A stretch of DNA of 64,000 nt from Varibaculum cambriense (lineage in GTDB: Bacteria; Actinomycetota; Actinomycetes; Actinomycetales; Actinomycetaceae), in assembly GCF_022133705.1 (NCBI RefSeq), contig NZ_JAKNHJ010000005.1:62001-126000 (forward strand), in the 5' to 3' direction. The notes beneath the pieces are model-generated. The model had not been told where the DNA came from. It searched no databases and was given only the letters and a program-made list of their open reading frames with translations. Shown piece by piece: positions 1-11,287 of the stretch. The translations under genes and the position numbers were made by a program. Each line of letters opens with the position of its first letter. The stretch's first letter is position 1.

Positions 1-177
1 GCACCGGGCGCACCTCCCAGCTATGAAGATGAAGATATCCCCGATCTCTCCGATCCTGATGTTTCGCTCGATGAAAGCGGCGGACGTTGGGGGGTCGAGG
101 TCGCAAAATCTATGCTTGGTGGCAAGATAATTGAGACGGTAGATAATTCTGGCGGCAGCGGGAAAGCGGGTATTTAA
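1..177 (+). CDS. dnaX: DNA polymerase III subunit gamma/tau, C-terminal end (partial)
   Basis: The window opens inside a reading frame that runs 58 codons to a TAA at 175-177. The visible tail is acidic ([19 protein letters not shown]) and ends with [15 protein letters not shown]. That closing segment is typical of the extreme C-terminus of actinobacterial gamma/tau subunits. The clamp loader motor domains lie outside the window. The recR start is only 5 bases after the stop, the usual dnaX-recR order, and this supports the call as much as the short sequence does. Confidence 0.75.
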   Translation, partial: APGAPPSYEDEDIPDLSDPDVSLDESGGRWGVEVAKSMLGGKIIETVDNSGGSGKAGI

Positions 178-182
178 CTTAT

Positions 183-779
183 ATGTATGACGGCGCTTTG
201 CAAGATCTAATCGATGCTTTAGGGCGACTGCCGGGGATTGGACCAAAATCAGCACAGCGCATCGCGTTCTATGTGCTGTCGCGCCCGAAAGCCGAAGCAG
301 AACTATTGGCGCAGGCCTTAATCGATGCGAAAGAAAAGATCCGCTTTTGTACTAAATGCGGCAATATTGCCCAAGAGGAACTGTGTTCTATCTGTCGCAA
401 TCCAAAACGAGACCAGGCGGTTATTTGTGTAGTTGAAGAAGCCAAAGACGTGGGGGCGATTGAACGCACCCGCAGCTATCGCGGTCTGTACCATGTGCTG
501 GGAGGGGCAATCGATCCGATAAACGGGATTGGCCCCGAACAGTTGCGTTTGCGGGAGCTGCTAACCCGCCTGTCGGGTGACAGCGTACAAGAGATCATTA
601 TTGCCACTAATCCCAATATTGAGGGCGAGGCTACGGCCACCTACCTGACCCGCACCATCTCCCCCCTGGGGTTAAAAGTTACCCGCCTGGCCTCGGGACT
701 ACCGGTAGGTGGAGATCTGGAATACGCTGATGAAGTTACTTTAGGGCGTGCCTTGGAGGGAAGGCGTTCGGCCGAATAG
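183..779 (+). CDS. recR: Recombination mediator protein RecR
   Basis: 198 residues, normal length for RecR, which works with RecF and RecO to load RecA at single-strand gaps in the cytoplasm. The N-terminus has the helix-hairpin-helix segment [17 protein letters not shown] (residues 14-30). A C4 zinc finger follows (Cys56, Cys59, Cys68, Cys71), then the Toprim domain starting at [15 protein letters not shown], with the acidic segment [15 protein letters not shown]. It sits 5 bases after dnaX and is probably cotranscribed with it. All key residues seem present. Confidence 0.97.
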   Translation: MYDGALQDLIDALGRLPGIGPKSAQRIAFYVLSRPKAEAELLAQALIDAKEKIRFCTKCGNIAQEELCSICRNPKRDQAVICVVEEAKDVGAIERTRSYRGLYHVLGGAIDPINGIGPEQLRLRELLTRLSGDSVQEIIIATNPNIEGEATATYLTRTISPLGLKVTRLASGLPVGGDLEYADEVTLGRALEGRRSAE

Positions 780-835
780 AATTTCCGCGAGAAAACGCAA
801 ACCGCTTAATGGTGGCAAAAGTCCCAGGAAGAACC

Positions 836-855
836 CGGGCGGGGTGCCCGATTTT
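836..855 (+). terminator. Possible terminator after recR
   Basis: A short hairpin with 5-bp arms CGGGC and GCCCG is followed by ATTTTGTGTG. It lies about 60 bases after the recR stop and 110 bases before lysC. The stem is short and the T tract is imperfect, so efficiency is uncertain. Confidence 0.45.
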
Positions 856-964
856 GTGTGTTTGCTTACCTACCAGCAAATTTGAGACGCTAAAGCCGAG
901 ATTGCGCCAAATTCTTACAATAATTGCAGAAGACAGCTAATCGCTAGGCATACAAGGGGAACAA

Positions 965-3318
<2,354 letters not shown>

Positions 3319-3384
3319 TTCCGGCTACCTGCGGGTGTCAGGTTGGCTGCTTGGCCGCTAGGAGGAGAAAGCTAATAGTTTTTA

Positions 3385-3420
3385 CTGGCGCTGCCGCGTT
3401 CGAGGACGCGGTGGCGCCAG
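3385..3420. terminator. Hairpin between asd and the convergent gene
   Basis: Two 14-base arms (3385-3398 and 3407-3420) pair fully, counting two G-T pairs, around an 8-base loop. It lies between the ends of two convergent genes, where a bidirectional terminator is expected. Neither side has a clear T tract, so the terminator role is inferred from position. Confidence 0.5.
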
Positions 3421-3449
3421 ATACCCTGCCTCCCGGGGGAATGGAAAGG

Positions 3450-4700
3450 CTAGTTGCCGGGGGCTTTAACTTTAGGTTGATAGGCTTCAGCGCTATTAAC
3501 CGTTAGTTTCAGCCCGAATCCGGTCTGCAGATTCCAACAGTCAACCCCCGATCCAGAGGACTCGCAGGCGTAGGCTCCTGAGGCTGCCGCAGCACCGCTA
3601 GCGAGTACGGTCTGGGAAACTTCGTTATCTTTAACCCCTAAATCTTCGGGCGGCTTTGCGCCATCAGCACCTAAGGTGAACTTGACGGTTGCCCCCGGGT
3701 TTTGCCCGATATTTCCGGTGAAGCTAAAGACATTACAAACTACTTCATTACCGATGGTGCACTTGATGGGGGCATCGGGCAGTGAAAACTCAGCGACCTG
3801 GTAGGCGCCGTTGGGTAGCCCTTTTGCTTGCCCAATCTGGTTGGTGGGAGCGGGAGCTATCTGGCGTCCCTCGGTTTTCACGTCCAGTTGGGCGCCGGCG
3901 TTACTGTTTTTTTGCTTAGTGTCTTGGCCACCAGCGTTCTTACTGCCGGTACCGTTTGCCCCATTTTCTTGATCATCGGGAATCCCATTATTGTTGTGGT
4001 CGCGATTTAGATCGGAATCTCCGAAGATGCGCGCGATCACTCCGTCCTTCCCGTACCAACTCTTCGAGCCGTCGCCGCCGGTGAGACGATCCGCTAAGTT
4101 ACCTCCGACCGATAGTATTAAACCGATCAACACGGCAATCACGATCACGAAAATCTTACTTTTTCGCGAAGCAGTTTTCTCTTCGACTGGTGAAAAGTCC
4201 TCTAGATCTTCCTCGTCTGCAAGTTTAAGTTTCTCCGATTTAGTTTTTCCCGCTACCTGAGTTTCAGCGGTACCTGCATTTTCCGGTTTATCCGCTGGCT
4301 TCGCGGTTGTCGTTTCCGCGGTTGCTTCGAGGGGGGTGGTAGGTAAATCTTGAGTGTCTTTACTGCTAACCGGGTCTACAGCTGCGCTGGCTTTAGTAGG
4401 AGTCAGCGGGGAAGCGCTCTGGGGCTCTTCTGCTGGTGCCTTCTGGGGAGCGGGAGAGGATACCGGGATAGGGGAACGGGTTTTTTCGCGAGCTTCCCGA
4501 TCCATCCGGTTTTGGCGGCGCTGTAAGGCGGCGGCAATTTCCGGATCAGAAAACTCGCTTAACCACTCTAGAAGTTCTGGATAAGTGGAGGGGTTTTCAG
4601 CAATGAGAGGCCGCAAGGAGGGGTGGTTTTGAGCTAAATACTGTAACTCTTCCAGCGGCGTCGTGGGATCGCTTGCCCGCTGAACCGGGTCGGTGCTCAT
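3450..4700 (-). CDS. Membrane protein with N-terminal variant leucine-rich repeat domain
   Basis: 416 residues of unknown role. Residues 1-65 (ASDPTTPLEELQYLAQNHP, IAENPSTYPELLEWL) look like the actinobacterial variant leucine-rich repeat domain, whose hallmark is 'P-S-T-Y-P-x-L-L-x-W-L'. A low-complexity linker rich in Pro, Ala, Thr and Glu follows (about 70-180). One membrane helix spans about 182-200. An acidic linker with a DLNRDHNNNGIPDDQ calcium-binding-like stretch comes next, then an outer domain from about 290 with four cysteines that could form two disulfides. I infer that the repeat domain is cytoplasmic and the Cys-rich domain outside. GAGGAAAC precedes the ATG. Confidence 0.8.
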   Translation of the reverse strand: MSTDPVQRASDPTTPLEELQYLAQNHPSLRPLIAENPSTYPELLEWLSEFSDPEIAAALQRRQNRMDREAREKTRSPIPVSSPAPQKAPAEEPQSASPLTPTKASAAVDPVSSKDTQDLPTTPLEATAETTTAKPADKPENAGTAETQVAGKTKSEKLKLADEEDLEDFSPVEEKTASRKSKIFVIVIAVLIGLILSVGGNLADRLTGGDGSKSWYGKDGVIARIFGDSDLNRDHNNNGIPDDQENGANGTGSKNAGGQDTKQKNSNAGAQLDVKTEGRQIAPAPTNQIGQAKGLPNGAYQVAEFSLPDAPIKCTIGNEVVCNVFSFTGNIGQNPGATVKFTLGADGAKPPEDLGVKDNEVSQTVLASGAAAASGAYACESSGSGVDCWNLQTGFGLKLTVNSAEAYQPKVKAPGN

Positions 4701-4864
4701 GTTTCCTCCTTTGACTCTCTTAAGCGATTATAGATTACTGGGACTTCAAAATGATTCCCTCGGGTCCGTAGTTGCCGGCTCAGCAAATAAATGCCGGCAC
4801 TTCCTCCTGGCTTACGGCCTAGGAAGATAAACGTGCGGCTTGCCAGATAGCAAAAAAGCTGCGT

Positions 4865-5584
4865 CTAGCTGGCTCGATGGATTGGACAGGCGGAGATCAC
4901 CATTCCCTCGCCCTCGCGGGAAGCAAACGGATTATCATCGAGATCTAACCGGCGTCCCAAGAAACGTTTTGCGTTGGGTAGCGGAGCCAAGGTGTGGCTC
5001 GCGCCCAAGGAACGCAGTACATACGCCTGTATACAGTGGATCAGATATTCTCGGTGAATCGGGTCTTTGGGTAGAGATCTGCCTGCTAGAGACGCATTCA
5101 CCATCGAGATTGCTATGGGTAGGTTTTGGGGAGGAAGCGTGCCCTCATTAATGGCTTTCCGTAAGATTTGCCGTAATATGTTCTCTACAATTTGCGCGTG
5201 AAGGCGTAGTTCGCTGCTAGTTTCATTTGATACTTGCCGGCGTAGATCTAGCCCGGGCGCTAGGTGGTAAGAAGAGCCGAGAGTGAGTTGTTCCCGGATG
5301 TAAATTCGCAGCATTTTAATAGGGGAGGACACCCCCGCCAGAGCGTGGTTCAAGCGCTCCGAATACTGTCCCGTTTCATAGGCAATGAATGCCAGGAGCA
5401 GTGCTTCTTTATCTTGGAAATGGTTATAGACCGCAGTGCGCCCCACTCCCGCCTCTTGAGCAATCTTCGCCATGGTTAGCGATTCAAACGTGCTGGTTTG
5501 GAGGAGACGGGAGAGCGCATCAAAGAGCTGTTGGCGAGTTTTCTTGCGATGCTCTTCCAAGGTATCCCCAATAATCCTAGGCAT
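4865..5584 (-). CDS. TetR family transcriptional regulator
   Basis: 239 residues. The N-terminal helix-turn-helix spans about residues 18-66 (SLTMAKIAQEAGVGRTAVY, NHFQDKEALLLAFIAYE), the normal TetR DNA-binding domain. The C-terminal ligand domain is not similar to any family I recognise. The gene is divergent from the MFS transporter at 5837, with 252 bases between them. By analogy with tetR/tetA pairs it probably represses that transporter and perhaps itself. The ligand is unknown. I could not pick out a convincing operator palindrome in the gap. Confidence 0.85.
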   Translation of the reverse strand: MPRIIGDTLEEHRKKTRQQLFDALSRLLQTSTFESLTMAKIAQEAGVGRTAVYNHFQDKEALLLAFIAYETGQYSERLNHALAGVSSPIKMLRIYIREQLTLGSSYHLAPGLDLRRQVSNETSSELRLHAQIVENILRQILRKAINEGTLPPQNLPIAISMVNASLAGRSLPKDPIHREYLIHCIQAYVLRSLGASHTLAPLPNAKRFLGRRLDLDDNPFASREGEGMVISACPIHRAS

Positions 5585-5836
5585 GTAGACATTCTTTCAT
5601 TTAATGACATTTTTAGTCTAATTGTCTCGAAAAATTGGTGGAGGGAAGATCTAACGCAGTGAAGGAAATGATTTTTTCGAGGCGATAACGAGAGAATTAG
5701 GTTAGAGGAAGCGCTTATTTTTGACTCGAGAAGCAAGCGGAATCAAGCGGTAACACCCGGCATTTGACGCACTAAATTATTGACGATAGTAGTAGCCTGA
5801 ATAGCGATATTCCTAGTAGCTTTGACGGGGGAACAT

Positions 5837-7027
5837 TTGACTAACCTACTGCTGGCTTTGATTTATTTGGCCTTTATTAGTCTGGGCTTACCCGATTCCA
5901 TGCTAGGTTCTGCCTGGCCAGAGATTTATCCAGATTTTGCGGTGCCGGTTTCCTATGCGGGATTCATCTCTATGATTATCTCCTTGGGAACAGTTACTTC
6001 TAGTCTTCTATCGGATCGGATAATCTCCCGGCTAGGTACTGGGAAAGTGACCGTGCTTTCGGGGTTGTTGACTGCTTTGGCTATTCTAGGCTTTGCCCTT
6101 GCCCCTAACTTTTGGGTGCTGTGCGTGTGCGCGATTCCCTACGGACTGGGAGCAGGCAGCGTGGATGTGGCTCTCAATAACTATGTAGCGTTACATTTCA
6201 AGAGTACCCACATGAACTGGCTGCACTGCTCCTGGGGGGTTGGTGCCACGATTGGTCCTTATGTGATGGGGGTAGCACTTTCTGGGAGAGGTAACTGGCA
6301 GAGCGGATACTGGTATATAGCCTTGATACAGCTGGTAATTACCGCGATTCTATTTTTAAGTTTGCCGCTCTGGAAACGCCACGAACAGGAAAGCTCTCCT
6401 GCCAGTAGTGAGAAGTTGCCCGAATCGGATTCCTCTGCAGCTAACCAGCGCCCTCTCAAGCTTTCACAGACAGTGCGGGTTAAAGGTGTCAAAGAGGTAA
6501 TGGCATGTTTCTTCTGCTATGCCGTATTGGAACAAGCAACTGGGGTCTGGGGTGGGACCTACCTTAAGTTATTTAAAGGTATGGATGCCGCGAGCGCGGC
6601 CTCCTTTGCGGGAATGTTATTCCTGGGGATAACCCTAGGGCGAGCAGCGAGCGGATTTTTGTCGATCCGTTACTCTGACCGGCAATTAATCCGTTTGGGG
6701 ATAAGTCTGGTAGCGGGGGGAGTAGTTCTGTTGTTAATACCGGGATCGGCAACTATCACGATTTGCGGACTTATGGCGATTGGTCTGGGTTGCTCGCCGA
6801 TGTATCCTGCGATGATTCACGCAACTCCCCAAATCTTTGGGAGGGATCGCTCGCGCGCAGTAATCGGCGTGCAGATGGCTAGCTGTAACTTGGGGGTCTT
6901 CGTGATGCCGCCACTATTTGGCCTGATAGCGCAGTATTTATCTGTCGGTTTTTTACCTGTCTACCTGGCTCTGTCTCTGGGAGTATTCGCCTTGATGCAG
7001 CGCCGCTTGGCTTCTATACGTTACTAA
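5837..7027 (+). CDS. MFS transporter, copy 1 (beside TetR)
   Basis: 396 residues from a TTG start, about 12 membrane helices, with a charged loop after helix 6 (about residues 180-215). The family is the major facilitator superfamily; substrate is unknown. The start at 5837 is chosen because GGGGGAA lies just upstream and because the paralogue at 11288 starts at the same point (TTG-ACT-AAC); a TTG at 5822 is also in frame. Hallmarks include GSAWPEIYPDF near the N-terminus, LSDRIISRLGTGK after helix 2, and NFWVLCVCAIPYGLGAG. It is very similar to the second copy on the far side of efeUOB. Confidence 0.85.
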   Translation: MTNLLLALIYLAFISLGLPDSMLGSAWPEIYPDFAVPVSYAGFISMIISLGTVTSSLLSDRIISRLGTGKVTVLSGLLTALAILGFALAPNFWVLCVCAIPYGLGAGSVDVALNNYVALHFKSTHMNWLHCSWGVGATIGPYVMGVALSGRGNWQSGYWYIALIQLVITAILFLSLPLWKRHEQESSPASSEKLPESDSSAANQRPLKLSQTVRVKGVKEVMACFFCYAVLEQATGVWGGTYLKLFKGMDAASAASFAGMLFLGITLGRAASGFLSIRYSDRQLIRLGISLVAGGVVLLLIPGSATITICGLMAIGLGCSPMYPAMIHATPQIFGRDRSRAVIGVQMASCNLGVFVMPPLFGLIAQYLSVGFLPVYLALSLGVFALMQRRLASIRY

Positions 7028-7329
7028 AAGTATCTTCCCTGCTGGAAGACAGCTGATAACGCATTTCCCCAATTTAGTAATAGCCGTGAGCGCCTGCGAG
7101 CTTGCCGATCGCAATAAGAGGTAATTGGATAGGTGGACCTACTTTATCTGCGAGAGCTTAAAATCTAATAAGCTAAGTTAGTTAACTACATAATGCATTA
7201 ACCAGTTGTTTTAGTGAAATTTCATGAGAATAAATCTGCTTGACAGGACGGAATGAATTAAATAAATTAGATTTGCCTTAGCTAAGGAATTATAGGTTTT
7301 AGCTAACTGATTCGCGAACTGGAGAGAAG
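7028..7329 (+). promoter_or_regulatory. Upstream region of efeUOB with candidate metal-repressor sites
   Basis: No gene is seen in these 302 bases. The right half is AT-rich and holds several palindromes: TAGTTAACTA and TAATGCATTA near 7178-7201, CCTTAGCTAAGG at 7276-7287, and TTTTAGCTAAC at about 7297-7307. These resemble half sites of the DtxR/IdeR consensus (TTAGGTTAGGCTAACCTAA), but none matches the full 19-mer and the spacing differs by one. Iron control of efeUOB is expected from the family; these sites are weak candidates for it. Confidence 0.4.
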
Positions 7330-8316
7330 ATGCTCGGCGCTTTGCTAATTGCGTTACGGGAAGGTTTGGAAGCTGTTTTAATAGTTTCCATTCTTTATGC
7401 CTATATAAAGAAAGTTGAGCGTGAGGATCTTCTGCCAAAACTATGGCTAGGGATAGTGGTGGGGGCGGTAGTTCCCATGAGCGTAGGTGCTTACCTGGTT
7501 TGGGGTACCTATACCCTTACCACCCAAGCCCAAGAAGCGCTCGGAGGCTTTCTTTCTCTATTCGCGGTCGCCCTCATCACCTGGATGATTTTTTGGATGG
7601 CCGAGCATTCCGCCAGAATGGTGGCTCGAATGCAATCCCAAGTCAAGGAAGCTCTCTCGAAAGGTAGCGGAGCCGGCTGGTCATTGTTTGTAATCGCCTT
7701 GATTACCGTGGGTCGAGAAGGACTGGAAACCGCGATTTTTATCTGGCCGATGTTCAAGAATGCCAGCGACAATGAAAATGGCACCAGCCTGGTTGTCGGA
7801 ATGATGGTGGGGATAGCAATCGCCATCGCGCTGGGATACCTGATTTATCGGGGAGTAGCGCGTATCAACTTGCGGATATTTTTTGAGGTAACCGGGTATT
7901 TACTGATTTTTGTGGCTGCCGGGGTCTGCTCCTACGGCTTCCACGATTTACAAGAAGCCGGGGTTATCCCCATGACCGCGCCCCTGTTCGATATCACCAC
8001 TTATATTCCCGCCCTGGTTTATAACGGCGGTCTCTATGACGTGCTGGTAGCCATTTTCCAGTTCTCACCTAGCCCCACCGCCTTGCAGTTCTTTAGCTGG
8101 CTGATCTACCTGGTGGTAGTGGGCACGCTGTTCTATTTTTACAACCGCAATAAGAAGTTGTTTTTAGCGGTCAAAAGGCCGCAGCAACAAGCTGCTGGTG
8201 CGCCAGAAAAGGCCGTAGCTAACGCGGGAAGCAAGGGGGAGGCTAACCTGTCCGATGAGGCTGCGGCAACAGTGGAAACAAGTAACAAGACCAAAACGTC
8301 AGTTGCAGTTGACTGA
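7330..8316 (+). CDS. efeU: Iron permease EfeU (FTR1 family)
   Basis: 328 residues, seven or so membrane helices. It is the membrane channel of the EfeUOB system for iron uptake. The two REGLE motifs that bind iron in the FTR1 family are both present, at residues 10-14 and 129-133. The last 50 residues are a hydrophilic, Ala/Lys/Thr-rich tail, longer than in E. coli EfeU, probably cytoplasmic. The ATG has GGAGAGAAG just upstream. It is the first gene of an operon with efeO and efeB. Confidence 0.95.
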   Translation: MLGALLIALREGLEAVLIVSILYAYIKKVEREDLLPKLWLGIVVGAVVPMSVGAYLVWGTYTLTTQAQEALGGFLSLFAVALITWMIFWMAEHSARMVARMQSQVKEALSKGSGAGWSLFVIALITVGREGLETAIFIWPMFKNASDNENGTSLVVGMMVGIAIAIALGYLIYRGVARINLRIFFEVTGYLLIFVAAGVCSYGFHDLQEAGVIPMTAPLFDITTYIPALVYNGGLYDVLVAIFQFSPSPTALQFFSWLIYLVVVGTLFYFYNRNKKLFLAVKRPQQQAAGAPEKAVANAGSKGEANLSDEAAATVETSNKTKTSVAVD

Positions 8317-8378
8317 ACGTTTTCCCGAGGGCGCGCTCGCGTCCTCGACGCAAAAATGCACACCTAAGGAGACAAATA

Positions 8379-9617
8379 ATGCATATGCGTAAGATTGCCG
8401 TTGCTTTCGTGGGCGCGGCGCTGGCAGTCACTATGACTGGTTGTGTAAAGAATGACAGCAGCGCCGCGGGGGATGGCGCGGCGGGCAGCGCTAAACCAAT
8501 CGAGGTGAAAATCGCTGACGACAAGTGCGAACTATCTGCTAACACCGCTCCTTCCGGCACCATTAAGTTCTCCCTAAGTAACGAGGGGCCGGCTCGCAAC
8601 GAGTTTGAAGTGCTTGCCAAAGACAAGCTGCAAATTATGGGAGAGATGGAAAATCTGGCTGCCGGGGATAAACGCGACTTCACCGTGCAGCTAGAGGAGG
8701 GTACCTACTACACCGCCTGCAAGAAAAACATGGTCGGATCACTCGTGGGGCTAAAAGAGTTCAAGGTAACCAAGGGTGAAGGCGTAAAGATCAGCGCCGA
8801 TGACAAGAAACTGCACGATGAGGCGGTTACCAAGTACACCGCTTACGTCAAGGATCAGGCTGGCCAGTTGGTATCGGCCACCCAAGAATTTGTGGATGCC
8901 TACAAAGCGGGCGATAACGAAAAGGCAAAGAAGCTGTATCCGCTGGCACGTATGCATTACGAACGCATTGAGCCGACTGCCGAGTCTTTCGGCGATTTGG
9001 ATCCCAAGCTGGATGAGCGCGAAGCTGACTACCAGCAAGCTGATGATGCTGACGGGCGGGAATGGACCGGTTGGCACCGCTTAGAAAAAGACCTGTGGAC
9101 CGATCAGAAGCTATCTGCCGCAGATCGCACCAAGTTCGCTGATCTGCTGATGAAAGACACCCAGGATCTGCATAAAGCGGTTTACGCTGCTGACTTCAAA
9201 CTGAAGCTCGACGATATTTCCAATGGCGCTATTGGTCTGCTAGAAGAGGTAGCCACCACCAAGATTACGGGGGAAGAAGAGATCTTCTCGCACACCGACC
9301 TCTATGATTTCCAGGCCAACTTGGAGGGCGCTCGGGTAGCTTACGGTAACGTCCAGGCTTTAGCCGAAAAGAAAGATCCGGAACTGGCGAAGAAGATCGA
9401 CGCCAAGATGAAAGATCTGGAAGACACCATCGCCTCGTACAACCGGGCCAGTGGCGATAATCAGTGGGATTTCCCGCCCTACACCGATATTGCGACTGTA
9501 GCCATCGGTTTGGAGAAAACTCCCGAGAAGTACACCAAGAAGCAAAAAGAGCTTTCCGATAAGGTAAATGCTTTGCGTGCTCCCTTGGCAAAGCTAACGG
9601 AATCTATCCTGAAATAA
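8379..9617 (+). CDS. efeO: EfeO iron uptake lipoprotein (cupredoxin plus M75 domain)
   Basis: 412 residues. A lipoprotein signal ends at Cys22 (TMTGC), so the protein is anchored outside the membrane. Residues about 40-130 form the EfeO cupredoxin-like domain (IKFSLSNEGPARNEFEV). The rest is the helical M75 peptidase-like domain with the HxxE-type site in ADGREWTGWHRLEKDLW; in EfeO this domain binds iron rather than cutting proteins. AAGGAG lies 7 bases before the ATG. It is 62 bases after efeU and 12 bases before efeB. Confidence 0.93.
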   Translation: MHMRKIAVAFVGAALAVTMTGCVKNDSSAAGDGAAGSAKPIEVKIADDKCELSANTAPSGTIKFSLSNEGPARNEFEVLAKDKLQIMGEMENLAAGDKRDFTVQLEEGTYYTACKKNMVGSLVGLKEFKVTKGEGVKISADDKKLHDEAVTKYTAYVKDQAGQLVSATQEFVDAYKAGDNEKAKKLYPLARMHYERIEPTAESFGDLDPKLDEREADYQQADDADGREWTGWHRLEKDLWTDQKLSAADRTKFADLLMKDTQDLHKAVYAADFKLKLDDISNGAIGLLEEVATTKITGEEEIFSHTDLYDFQANLEGARVAYGNVQALAEKKDPELAKKIDAKMKDLEDTIASYNRASGDNQWDFPPYTDIATVAIGLEKTPEKYTKKQKELSDKVNALRAPLAKLTESILK

Positions 9618-9629
9618 GGTGAATATTCA

Positions 9630-10994
9630 TTGAGTAAAGACTCTGTTAACCATCACTCCGAGGAGGTAACCGACGAGGCCGCCTCCTCGGAGGAAACTCC
9701 GAAAAATACTGCTAAGGTTCCGGGGATTTCCCGCCGTAATGTCCTGATCGGCGGGGGTATCGCTGCCCTCGCAGGTATTGGCATCGGGGGAATGGGAGGC
9801 TTCGCTTATGGTAAATCCAAAGGCGAGGCCGCCGGGCAAGCGGCTTCCGACGTGATGAAGATTTCCTATCCTTTCAGAGGTAAGCATCAGCCGGGAATTC
9901 TCACCCCGCAGCAACAGCAGATGATGATGGCTGCCTATGATTTGACCACTGAAAATCGAGATCTGGTTATTCAGTTGCTGAAAGACTGGTCATTGGCGGC
10001 GGAACGGATGATGGCTGGTAATCCGGTCAATGATCCGAAAGTGTCCAAACTGGCACCCCCGGATGATACCGGCGAAGCCTATGATCTCGGACCTGGCGCC
10101 CTCACGATCACCATTGGTTTTGGGGAAAGTTTCTTCCTGAAAGATGGAAAAGATCGCCTCGGGATTGCCGATAGAATGCCGGAACCCCTAAAGGGTGGGA
10201 TTCCCCGGATGGCGGCAGAGAAACTGGACCCGGATCAGTGCTACGGGGATATCGTGGTGCAAGCCTGTTCGGAAGACCCCATGATTTCCATGCACGCGAT
10301 TCACAACCTCAGCCGCCTGGCGTTCGGTACTGCCACCGTTCGCTGGACGCAACTGGGATATGGGCGTACTTCCTCTACCTCTACCGGCCAGAAAACTCCC
10401 CGCAACCTGTTTGGTTTCAAGGATGGAACTTCTAATATTAAAAAGGAAGACTCCGACGCGGAACTAAATAAGCATCTGTGGATTCAGCCCGGTGATTCGG
10501 GTGGGAAATATTTCGCAGGCGGCAGTTATCTGTGCACCCGTAAAATCAAGCAGATGATGGAAGTTTGGGACGAACTGGTCTTGCAAGAGCAAGAAGACAC
10601 CATTGGACGCGACAAACTAGAAGGAGCCCCGCAATCCGGGGGAACCGAATTCACCGATCCCGACTTTGAGAAGAAGGGAGAAGACGGGGAACCCTTGATT
10701 CCATTGGATTCGCATTTAGCGATGGTGCATCCCGATCATAACGGGGGAGCCCGGATGCTTAGACGCGGATACAACTATATGGAGGGGACTGACAGTTTGG
10801 GGCGGCTAGAAGGTGGGCTGATGTTTATCGCCTATGTTCGTAACCCGCAAACCAACTTCATTCCTATTCTGAAGAAAATGTCTGGGGACGCCATGACCGA
10901 ATACCTGCAGCATATAGCCACCAGTATGTGGGTAATGCCGCCCGGTGTGGGGCAAGGAGAAGACTACGTGGGGCAAAAACTCTTTGAAGCCTAA
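9630..10994 (+). CDS. efeB: EfeB, Tat-exported DyP-type heme peroxidase
   Basis: 454 residues from a TTG start with AAGGTGAA upstream. A twin-arginine signal is clear: SRRNVLIGGG followed by a hydrophobic stretch (about residues 34-60), which means export of a folded cofactor-loaded protein. The DyP hallmark GFKDG is present with Asp265, and the proximal His region is MVHPDHNGGARMLRRGYNY. In EfeUOB the peroxidase oxidises ferrous iron or works on heme. It is the last gene of the operon; a strong terminator follows. Confidence 0.95.
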   Translation: MSKDSVNHHSEEVTDEAASSEETPKNTAKVPGISRRNVLIGGGIAALAGIGIGGMGGFAYGKSKGEAAGQAASDVMKISYPFRGKHQPGILTPQQQQMMMAAYDLTTENRDLVIQLLKDWSLAAERMMAGNPVNDPKVSKLAPPDDTGEAYDLGPGALTITIGFGESFFLKDGKDRLGIADRMPEPLKGGIPRMAAEKLDPDQCYGDIVVQACSEDPMISMHAIHNLSRLAFGTATVRWTQLGYGRTSSTSTGQKTPRNLFGFKDGTSNIKKEDSDAELNKHLWIQPGDSGGKYFAGGSYLCTRKIKQMMEVWDELVLQEQEDTIGRDKLEGAPQSGGTEFTDPDFEKKGEDGEPLIPLDSHLAMVHPDHNGGARMLRRGYNYMEGTDSLGRLEGGLMFIAYVRNPQTNFIPILKKMSGDAMTEYLQHIATSMWVMPPGVGQGEDYVGQKLFEA

Positions 10995-11041
10995 ACTGTT
11001 ACCTCCAGAAAAATAGGTTTTGGGGAAACCTAAAACCGGGA

Positions 11042-11083
11042 GCGGGTCTTGCTGATTGCTTTCAGCAAGACCCGCAACTTTTT
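11042..11083 (+). terminator. Terminator after efeB
   Basis: A perfect 14-bp stem (GCGGGTCTTGCTGA at 11042-11055 with its complement at 11062-11075) around a 6-base loop is followed by AACTTTTT. This is a strong intrinsic terminator for efeUOB. Confidence 0.9.
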
Positions 11084-11287
11084 CTGCCGCTTACTAAAGC
11101 TAAAACTTAGCCACTGTTTTACCACTAGCTGTAAAAATGGTATTTTCAACTGCCCCCGTTTTCCCGTAAAGTTTCCGTCACCGCCTGTTAAATTGATGCC
11201 TCCTCAAATTTTATGGTCACTGAAATGCTGATTTTGGGCGCGGTAAATGGGTGCCTAAAACTGATAGTTTTATTTCAGGAGGCGCTC

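Noticed and set aside
4774-4798. GCCGGC hairpin between the repeat protein and the TetR gene as a terminator
   Set aside because: Only 6 bp of stem with a long loop and no T tract; too weak to list.
8243-8683. Open frame of 146 codons opposite the efeU-efeO junction
   Set aside because: It spans the ends of two clear genes on the other strand and shows no protein family signal.
11013-11033. TAGGTTTTGGGGAAACCTA as a DtxR-type box
   Set aside because: The arms match AGGTT/AACCT but are 7 bases apart instead of 5, and it lies after efeB, where the terminator is.
11213-11287. Upstream extension of the second MFS transporter
   Set aside because: The frame is open, but the strong ribosome site and the paralogue place the start at TTG 11288.
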